NCBI GenBank assembly: GCA_022825185.1 | Contig: JAJDYK010000186.1 | Location: forward strand, 1-6,938 | Direction of reading: 5' to 3' | Origin: Candidatus Latescibacterota bacterium | Lineage (GTDB): Bacteria > Latescibacterota > UBA2968 > UBA8231 | DNA: 6,938 bases | Part shown: positions 1-4,422 of the stretch, in pieces | How positions within the stretch are numbered: position 1 is the first letter of the stretch | Layout of the letters: the number at the start of each line of letters is the position of its first letter | The notes under the pieces: generated by a model | What the model was told of the DNA's origin: nothing | The model's input: only the letters and a program-made list of their open reading frames with translations | Databases searched by the model: none | Made by a program: the position numbers and the translations under genes

Positions 1-2
1 CT

Positions 3-200
3 GGAATGTGGTATGGCGAGCGGCTAGAGGAGCATGAATCCGTCAACAGCGGCGACTTTGTTTACATCCCCGCTGGCGTCCCGCACCTTCCCTACAATCC
101 CAGCGAGACAGAAACCTGCACCGCGGTGATTGCCCGGACGGACCCCAACGAACAAGAGAGCGTTAAACTCTTACCGGAACTGGACGAGATACACAGCTAG
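3..200 (+). CDS. Cupin-domain protein, C-terminal part (5' end outside window)
   Basis: The reading frame is open to the left edge, so this is the tail of a longer gene; the ATG at position 6 is probably internal. The visible 65 residues contain GDFVYIPAGVPHLPYN, a perfect match to cupin motif 2, G(X)5PXG(X)2H(X)3N, whose His normally helps to bind a metal ion in the beta-barrel. The stretch before it (WYGERLEEH...) looks like the end of the strand that precedes this motif. Motif 1 would lie upstream of the window. After the motif comes a polar tail ending in KLLPELDEIHS. Small single-domain cupins of this kind are often annotated only as RmlC-like or uncharacterised, so no substrate can be assigned. 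No hairpin terminator is evident between its stop and the next gene. Confidence 0.85.
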   Translation, partial: GMWYGERLEEHESVNSGDFVYIPAGVPHLPYNPSETETCTAVIARTDPNEQESVKLLPELDEIHS

Positions 201-241
201 ACAAAGGTCAATTGATACAGTCGTGCTGTTCTTTGCATCAC

Positions 242-269
242 TGCATCAAGTATATTATCATTTGATGTA
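242..269. promoter_or_regulatory. Inverted repeat, probable VapB operator in the vapBC promoter region
   Basis: Upstream of vapB, CATCAA (244-249) and TTGATG (262-267) form an exact inverted repeat around an AT-rich centre; a further flanking pair (242/269) also matches. The stretch includes TATATT (251-256) and TATCAT (256-261), and a perfect TATAAT lies at 270-275. These are possible -10 elements, but no convincing -35 could be fixed. VapB antitoxins of the ribbon-helix-helix class bind such palindromes to repress their own operon, so an operator is the natural reading. This is inference from position and symmetry. Confidence 0.5.
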
Positions 270-286
270 TATAATAGGAGCATCCC

Positions 287-514
287 ATGAGAACGACACT
301 CGATATCGACGACCCAGTCCTCCGGGAGTTGAAGCGGCTCCAAACCAAGGAAGGCAAGTCCTTGGGCCGGCTCGTATCCGATCTGCTGGCGCGTGCGCTT
401 AAGGAGGACGCTGCTCCCACCCCTACTGCGCCTCCGGTCTGGATCGCAAAGCCGATGGGCGCACGCGTCAATCTCTCCGACAAGGAAGCCGTGCATCGCG
501 CCTTAGACCGATGA
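287..514 (+). CDS. vapB: VapB-type ribbon-helix-helix antitoxin
   Basis: This 75-residue protein begins MRTTLDIDDPVLRELKRLQ, the short beta strand and first helix of a ribbon-helix-helix DNA-binding domain; the second helix (about residues 24-40, KSLGRLVSDLLARALKE) completes it. A Pro/Ala-rich linker (43-50) leads to a C-terminal tail, VWIAKPMGARVNLSDKEAV, of the kind that in VapB proteins wraps the PIN toxin and blocks its active site. The start is supported by AGGAG at 276-280, six bases before the ATG. The vapC toxin gene starts only 6 bp after the stop, so the two are co-transcribed and probably translationally coupled. Expected role: neutralise the RNase toxin and, as a complex with it, repress the operon through the upstream inverted repeat. 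Confidence 0.88.
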   Translation: MRTTLDIDDPVLRELKRLQTKEGKSLGRLVSDLLARALKEDAAPTPTAPPVWIAKPMGARVNLSDKEAVHRALDR

Positions 515-520
515 TCTCCC

Positions 521-955
521 ATGAGCTACTCCTTGGACGTCAACATCCTTCTCTATTCGTCGGACGCCTCCAGTCCGTTCCACGCGAAGGCCAAGAGCTT
601 TCTAGAATCCTGTATGAGTCGGAGCGATGTGCTCTATCTGAGTTGGCCGACGATAATGAGTTACCTGCGCATTGCTACACATCCATCCATATTCGATGAG
701 CCGCTGACGCCCGAAGAGGCCATGGCCAACGTGGAGACGCTGCTCAATCTGCCCAATTCCCGCTGTCTGGCCGAGGAAGACGGATTCTGGGAGACGTGGC
801 GATCCGTGACCAGTGAGACATCTGTGCGTGGCAACTTGGTGCCGGATGCACACCTTGCCGCGCTGCTTCGCTTCCACGGGGTGCGTCGGCTGTACACGCA
901 CGATCGCGACTATCGGAGATTCGATTTCCTCGATGTACAGGATCCACTCGCTTGA
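521..955 (+). CDS. vapC: VapC-type PIN-domain ribonuclease toxin
   Basis: This 144-residue protein has the full PIN-domain layout. The first acidic residue is D6 in SLDVNILLY, the third is D109 in GNLVPDAHLAAL, and the C-terminal acidic pair is in THDRDYRRF (D128, D130). These aspartates normally hold Mg2+ for cleavage of RNA, typically tRNA or rRNA in the VapC family. The segment WPTIMSYLRIATHP (42-55) aligns with the usual WPVLxEFLRVxTHP helix, but the conserved Glu is Ser47 here; other VapC subgroups with the xFLRVVTHP signature also seem to lack it, so loss of activity should not be assumed. The start directly follows the antitoxin stop (6 bp gap) without a strong ribosome site, which points to coupling. 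The TGA stop overlaps the TTG start proposed for the next gene. Confidence 0.88.
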   Translation: MSYSLDVNILLYSSDASSPFHAKAKSFLESCMSRSDVLYLSWPTIMSYLRIATHPSIFDEPLTPEEAMANVETLLNLPNSRCLAEEDGFWETWRSVTSETSVRGNLVPDAHLAALLRFHGVRRLYTHDRDYRRFDFLDVQDPLA

Positions 956-1317
956 CGCTCGATGAACAAAAACTCAGAGGAATGGTACCCGTCACCGACA
1001 ATCTTCTCGATCAGATGGTCCAGGCCATTGTCGCCGAGGTCGATCCCGAGCAGGTGATCCTCTTCGGCTCTCGCGCTCGGGGCGACGCGCGGGAAGATTC
1101 GGATGTCGATCTGGTGGTGGTGGAGGCCGAGCCGTTTGGCCCGAAGCGAAGTCGCCGCCAGGAACTGGTCAGGCTCTACCACGCGCTGGTGGAATTTCCC
1201 GTTTCCACGGATATCCTCGTCTATTCCCATGAAGACGTCGACTACTGGCGCGACTCGCTCAATCACGTTCTGGCGCGGGCGCTGCGGGAAGGGAAGGTGC
1301 TTTATGAGCGACGTTAA
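952..1317 (+). CDS. MNT-type minimal nucleotidyltransferase (MntA-like antitoxin)
   Basis: This polymerase-beta-fold nucleotidyltransferase of up to 121 residues has the signature VILFGSRARGDAREDSDVDL: GS at 39-40, the two metal-binding aspartates D51 and D53, and a probable third at D87 (STDILVY). Proteins of this type paired with HEPN genes act as antitoxins; in the characterised MntA-HepT systems MntA inactivates the HEPN RNase by AMPylation. The HEPN partner follows here with a 14 bp overlap, so the original pairing is clear, but it is truncated. The TTG start at 952 overlaps the vapC stop as TTGA and has ACAGGA (937-942) nine bases upstream. The alternative is ATG at 982 (MVPVTDN...), whose AGAGG lies too close for an ideal ribosome site. 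The catalytic core is unaffected by the choice. Confidence 0.85.
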   Translation: MTLDEQKLRGMVPVTDNLLDQMVQAIVAEVDPEQVILFGSRARGDAREDSDVDLVVVEAEPFGPKRSRRQELVRLYHALVEFPVSTDILVYSHEDVDYWRDSLNHVLARALREGKVLYERR

Positions 1318-1570
1318 ATGTGCGAGGATGTTGCTGGATGCGGCTGAGCGCGATGTCGCGGCTCTTCGGGCCATGTGCCATTCAGAAGAAATCTCCGACG
1401 AGATTTTCGGCTTTCACGTGCAGCAGGCCACCGAGAAGCTGTTCAAATCTTGGATCGCAGGGCCTCCATTGACCGCTGCACGCTTTCTTTTGGATACTCG
1501 ACGTCGAACGGCAGGCAAATCAGTGTTAAGTCATCGAGAATTTGATATCGCAGTTTGTCTTTGTTGGTGA
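1304..1570 (+). pseudogene. Truncated HEPN-domain toxin (HepT-like), 3' half lost
   Basis: From ATG 1304, with GGGAAGG (1291-1297) as ribosome site, the frame reads MSDVKCARMLLDAAERDVAA and continues to FGFHVQQATEKLFKSWIA. This matches the first two helices of HEPN proteins, which are the usual partners of MNT genes. Recognisable similarity ends near residue 52 (about 1459). The frame stays open to a TGA at 1568-1570, but those last 36 codons are antisense to the end of mcrC and look nothing like HEPN. HEPN proteins of this class are usually about 120-140 residues long, so the second half of the bundle, including the region that carries catalytic residues, is missing. If translated it would be an 88-residue chimera, most likely inactive. 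No 3' remnant was found beyond mcrB (4351-4422). Confidence 0.75.
1440..1460. other. Recombination junction between HEPN toxin gene and mcrC
   Basis: HEPN similarity on the plus strand runs through codons for FKSWIA (1442-1459), while the minus-strand mcrC stop lies at 1443-1445 with its last four codons (RSKI) at 1446-1457. The two genes therefore meet, tail to tail, within about 20 bp with no spacer. The exact breakpoint cannot be set by eye. No insertion-sequence end or target-site duplication is visible. Confidence 0.5.
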
Positions 1571-2702
1571 AGGTCTGTGATTGCGGGTAGATCAGCGCCA
1601 CGGCATCACAACCGTAGCCCTTACCGTAGGCGTAAAGCTGGTACAGGTCGTCTTGGTCGATACCATGCTTCGGATGGTCGGCGAACGCGTTGATGCGTTT
1701 CCACTTGGCGTCGAGGATGAATCGGACGCGGTGGCTGGCCGACAGGGTGATGTCTGGTTTCATCGTGAACGCTTCTTGGTCACCAATGCGGACAAGCTTC
1801 TTTTGAGGATGCTGGGCGCGTACCAGATAGCAGTCTTGATGACGTCGAAAACTGTGTGTGACGAAGTCCTCAAACACCTGCTCCATAGGGAACAGCAAGG
1901 ACAGGTTCCGATGGGGGCCGGAGAAAGTCGTCAACCCATGCCCGAACAGGAACAAACCTACCCACTGCATCACCGGCCCGTAATGCTGCATGGAACGATC
2001 CACTTGGTGCCGCTGCCAGTCCGCGTGTAGGTTGGCCGTTTTCGGCACGTCGGCGAATGTCGTCATCAATTGGTGCAACAGTCGTCGGTTTTCTGTGTTT
2101 CGCACCAGAGGTATCAGCTTGGCCATAGCGCTGTGAATGAGCCGGTTGGATGGCCTGTTGACGCTTAACTCGTCGTGCGAGACGTAGAATCGCGCATGAT
2201 TGATCAAGTTCTCGCGAATTTGCTCGTGAAATAGAATACGTCCCCCTAGGTATGGCAGATTCTCTTCTACTGGGATGTAGCGCCTAGCGAGACCGCCACG
2301 GGCGAGTTCGTTCAGGTTGACAAGGAACTGGCGAACGAAGACTTCAAGCATGGGGAATCGCTGCAACGCCCGGATGTCACTCTCCCGTAGCACCTTCTCC
2401 CCAAAACCCCGCCAGCATCGAAGCATGGGCAGAAACAGGCACTTGGTCTTTTCGTGGTCAGGCTCTGAATCGCCCCCGAGATCAATCTTCGGGAGGATCT
2501 CTATCACGGTGCCACGCTTTGTCGTGATGACGCCTACGTAGTTACTCGCCGTCAAGGTGCCGTTGGAATTTTGCTTAAATACACCTTGGAATGCCTTTAG
2601 TTCTTCCCACTCCTGTTCAGTTACAAAATCGAGTGGCTCGTACTCCCTGACCGTGAGGTGCCGGGCATCAGCCGTCACTTGTATCATCCGCATTGCCGGC
2701 AT
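1443..2702 (-). CDS. mcrC: McrC-like PD-(D/E)xK nuclease subunit of a type IV restriction system
   Basis: From the chosen start this is 419 residues, a normal McrC length. The N-terminal part has the family pattern NYVGVI (54-59) and IEILPKI (67-73). The middle has LPYLGGRILFHEQIRENL and a conserved DELSVNRPSNRLI block. The C-terminal nuclease core shows MKPDITL (D317) and FILDAKWK (D331, K333), the PD-(D/E)xK catalytic residues, with Q355 in the following helix (DLYQLYAY). McrC is recruited by the McrB GTPase ring and cuts DNA after translocation at modified sites. The gene overlaps the mcrB end. The frame stays open upstream to 2990, but those codons are antiframe mcrB sequence. Met codons at 2702, 2693 and 2687 are all possible starts. 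The final codons and stop lie in DNA that also encodes the HEPN remnant. Confidence 0.88.
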   Translation of the reverse strand: MPAMRMIQVTADARHLTVREYEPLDFVTEQEWEELKAFQGVFKQNSNGTLTASNYVGVITTKRGTVIEILPKIDLGGDSEPDHEKTKCLFLPMLRCWRGFGEKVLRESDIRALQRFPMLEVFVRQFLVNLNELARGGLARRYIPVEENLPYLGGRILFHEQIRENLINHARFYVSHDELSVNRPSNRLIHSAMAKLIPLVRNTENRRLLHQLMTTFADVPKTANLHADWQRHQVDRSMQHYGPVMQWVGLFLFGHGLTTFSGPHRNLSLLFPMEQVFEDFVTHSFRRHQDCYLVRAQHPQKKLVRIGDQEAFTMKPDITLSASHRVRFILDAKWKRINAFADHPKHGIDQDDLYQLYAYGKGYGCDAVALIYPQSQTFTNKDKLRYQILDDLTLICLPFDVEYPKESVQRSMEALRSKI

Positions 2703-4350
2703 TGTATATCTTTTTGTACTCCTCCGGGTTTGTCCATCCGGGGGCGTCGCTGGGTAGCCGCTCGTAAATCGTTCGATCTTCGTCCGCTTGTTCGAGGTCC
2801 AAAGACAGATTCGCAACATCTTTTTTAGTGACAAAATCGTTCTGGCCGAGAACGGCTCGTATCTTAGACCAATCGTCAAAGAAGTACTCCTGCAACAGCG
2901 GGAATATCTTGTTTTGGAAGGCGTACGACAGTTTCTCCATAGTGTCGACGCCCAACAAGTATGTGTGGCCGATCTGACGTTCCCGGTCAAGCAGCGCCGT
3001 GATGCGTTCGTTCATGACCTTGAGCATTTTCTGACAATCAACACCTTTCACATCTGTAGATATATCTTTGTGGTCCGGCTCCGGCATCATCTCAACGAAG
3101 TCGAAGCGGCGGCGCAGCGCCGTGTCCAGCAATTGGATTGACCGATCCGCCGTGTTCATCGTGCCGATCAGGTAAAGATTTTTCGGGACGCCGAACGACT
3201 CGTTCGAGTAAGGCAGAATGACCTCTGTGGCGTCCTCTTTACCAAGCCGCCGGGAGTCCTCGATCAGCGTTATGAGTTCTCCGAATATCTTGGCGATGTT
3301 ACCTCGGTTGATCTCGTCGATAATCAGTACGAACTGTTTTTCTTCTTCTTCTTTTGCAGCCTTAGCAATCCGCTTGAAAATACCGTCGTGCAACTCGTAT
3401 CTGATTTGGCCGGTAGCCCCATCGTCCAATACTGGCCTGATACCCTCAATGAAGTCTTCATAGGCGAAGTTCTGATGGAAGGTCACCATGGCGATCTGGC
3501 CGGTGCAGGTGTCTGGATTGAACCGGAGTGCGCGAAACCTCTCGGTATCCCCTTCCTTGCGCTCACGCACTCTCGCACCATCAATGATCGCTAGAGCTCG
3601 GTCAACCGTATGGTAAGTCTTGCCGGTTCCCGGTGGGCCGTAGAGGATCTGGTTTAGGGGGTGTTTTACCGAATTAGGTGGAGTCCCCTTCTGACTGAGA
3701 CGATAGGCGGAAAAGTTGATCTCGTACGGCTCAAGACCTCGGAAAGTGTCAGTGTCGCGGACTTGCTGTAGCCATTCTCGATAGGATTTCCAATTGAATT
3801 CGTTATCCGGTGGTAGATCGACAAAGGTTTTCAGCGTGCCGTCGCAGGGAAGGAACTGGGACGAGTTGATAAGGAAGAGCGTCTGCGTCAGTTTCGCTTT
3901 ACGAACGCCACGGAGTTCGAGTGCATCATCGAAATGTTTGGGGTCCACCGAGTCGAACCCTCGCACGGCACTGCGGAACAAGTTCCAAAGCAACTTTGGA
4001 TCAGCCTGAACATTGCTGTAATAGAGCAAATTCTGCGGGTTTGCCGTTGGGAATACGAACGCGTCGTCCGAATCGTACAGCTCTTCTGGATATTGGTGCT
4101 TCACGTTGAAAACTTTCTCGACACTCCGATATATCAGCTTCCTGTTCGCCGAGCTTCGGCGTTGCGCGAGGCTATAGAAGAATGAGAACGGATCTATGTT
4201 CTCGTCGCCATAGCGTAGCAAAGGCGGTTCTGTCCCATCAGCTTTCCAAGCAATCCGCTTCGCACAGTCAATCAGAAATCCCTCGCCACCCTCAGAGATC
4301 TTGTTTGCAAGCTCCGAGAACCACTCAGTCCAATGGTAGATTTCGCGCAT
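2668..4350 (-). CDS. mcrB: McrB-like AAA+ GTPase of a type IV restriction system
   Basis: This 560-residue protein has a complete AAA+ motor in its second half: Walker A GPPGTGKT (238-245), the conserved MVTFHQNFAYEDFIEGIRP block (288-306), Walker B VLIIDEINRGN (341-351), the McrB-type signature MNTADRS (398-404) and the arginine-rich sensor region LLDTALRRRF (407-416). In the E. coli system McrB assembles into GTP-driven rings that find modified cytosine and load McrC. The first ~230 residues, which should carry target recognition, do not resemble the classical E. coli McrB DNA-binding domain; they have a PLLRYGDENIDPFSFFYSLA block (43-62) and a LRGVRKAKLTQTLFLIN block (146-162). The modification it recognises is therefore unknown. 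Its 3' end overlaps mcrC by 20-35 bp, so the pair is one operon. Base composition is more AT-rich than the neighbours. Confidence 0.92.
   Translation of the reverse strand: MREIYHWTEWFSELANKISEGGEGFLIDCAKRIAWKADGTEPPLLRYGDENIDPFSFFYSLAQRRSSANRKLIYRSVEKVFNVKHQYPEELYDSDDAFVFPTANPQNLLYYSNVQADPKLLWNLFRSAVRGFDSVDPKHFDDALELRGVRKAKLTQTLFLINSSQFLPCDGTLKTFVDLPPDNEFNWKSYREWLQQVRDTDTFRGLEPYEINFSAYRLSQKGTPPNSVKHPLNQILYGPPGTGKTYHTVDRALAIIDGARVRERKEGDTERFRALRFNPDTCTGQIAMVTFHQNFAYEDFIEGIRPVLDDGATGQIRYELHDGIFKRIAKAAKEEEEKQFVLIIDEINRGNIAKIFGELITLIEDSRRLGKEDATEVILPYSNESFGVPKNLYLIGTMNTADRSIQLLDTALRRRFDFVEMMPEPDHKDISTDVKGVDCQKMLKVMNERITALLDRERQIGHTYLLGVDTMEKLSYAFQNKIFPLLQEYFFDDWSKIRAVLGQNDFVTKKDVANLSLDLEQADEDRTIYERLPSDAPGWTNPEEYKKIYNAGNADDTSDG
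2719..2725 (-). promoter_or_regulatory. Shine-Dalgarno-like GGAGGAG ahead of mcrC, inside mcrB
   Basis: On the minus strand GGAGGAG lies near the end of mcrB, 16 bases before the ATG at 2702 and further from 2693 and 2687. It is a strong ribosome-binding core but too far for ideal spacing. It may help re-initiation at mcrC, or it may simply be the mcrB codons for PEEY. It does not settle which Met is used. Confidence 0.3.
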
Positions 4351-4379
4351 ATCCTTACTCTTTCAAGATTGGAGTGTCT

Positions 4380-4409
4380 TTAACATCTGACGGTTTCAGG
4401 AGGAGTCAA
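4380..4409 (-). promoter_or_regulatory. Possible promoter for mcrBC
   Basis: In the 72 bp between the PcfJ-like gene and mcrB, the minus strand has TTGACT (4409-4404), five of six matches to a sigma-70 -35 box. A weak -10, TGTTAA, follows at 4385-4380 after an 18 bp spacer. Transcription would begin about 25-30 bp before the mcrB ATG. The -10 is poor, so this is tentative; mcrBC could also be read through from the upstream genes. Confidence 0.25.
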
Positions 4410-4422
4410 CTCATCTGCTGTG

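Noticed and set aside
201..240. Rho-independent terminator after the cupin gene
   Set aside because: No GC-rich hairpin followed by a T run is present; the only symmetry nearby is the AT-rich operator-like palindrome.
910..1374. Minus-strand open frame of 154 codons opposite the MNT gene
   Set aside because: The plus-strand frame carries a clear nucleotidyltransferase signature; the opposite frame has none.
2703..2990. N-terminal extension of mcrC by 96 codons
   Set aside because: This stretch lies within mcrB in another frame, and its translation (Arg/Ser/Thr/Cys-rich) does not resemble McrC; family similarity starts at about MIQVTADARHLTVREYE.
1442..4373. Near-direct repeat TTCAAATCTTGGA (1442-1454) and TTCAAGATTGGA (4362-4373) at the two ends of mcrBC
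   Set aside because: Only short blocks match and an indel is needed. This could be a degraded target duplication, but a chance match of this quality is likely in 3 kb.
4351..4422. Search for the missing 3' half of the HEPN gene on the far side of mcrBC
   Set aside because: No HEPN-like sequence is readable on the plus strand here, and the gap is too short to hold it, so a simple clean insertion into HEPN is not shown.
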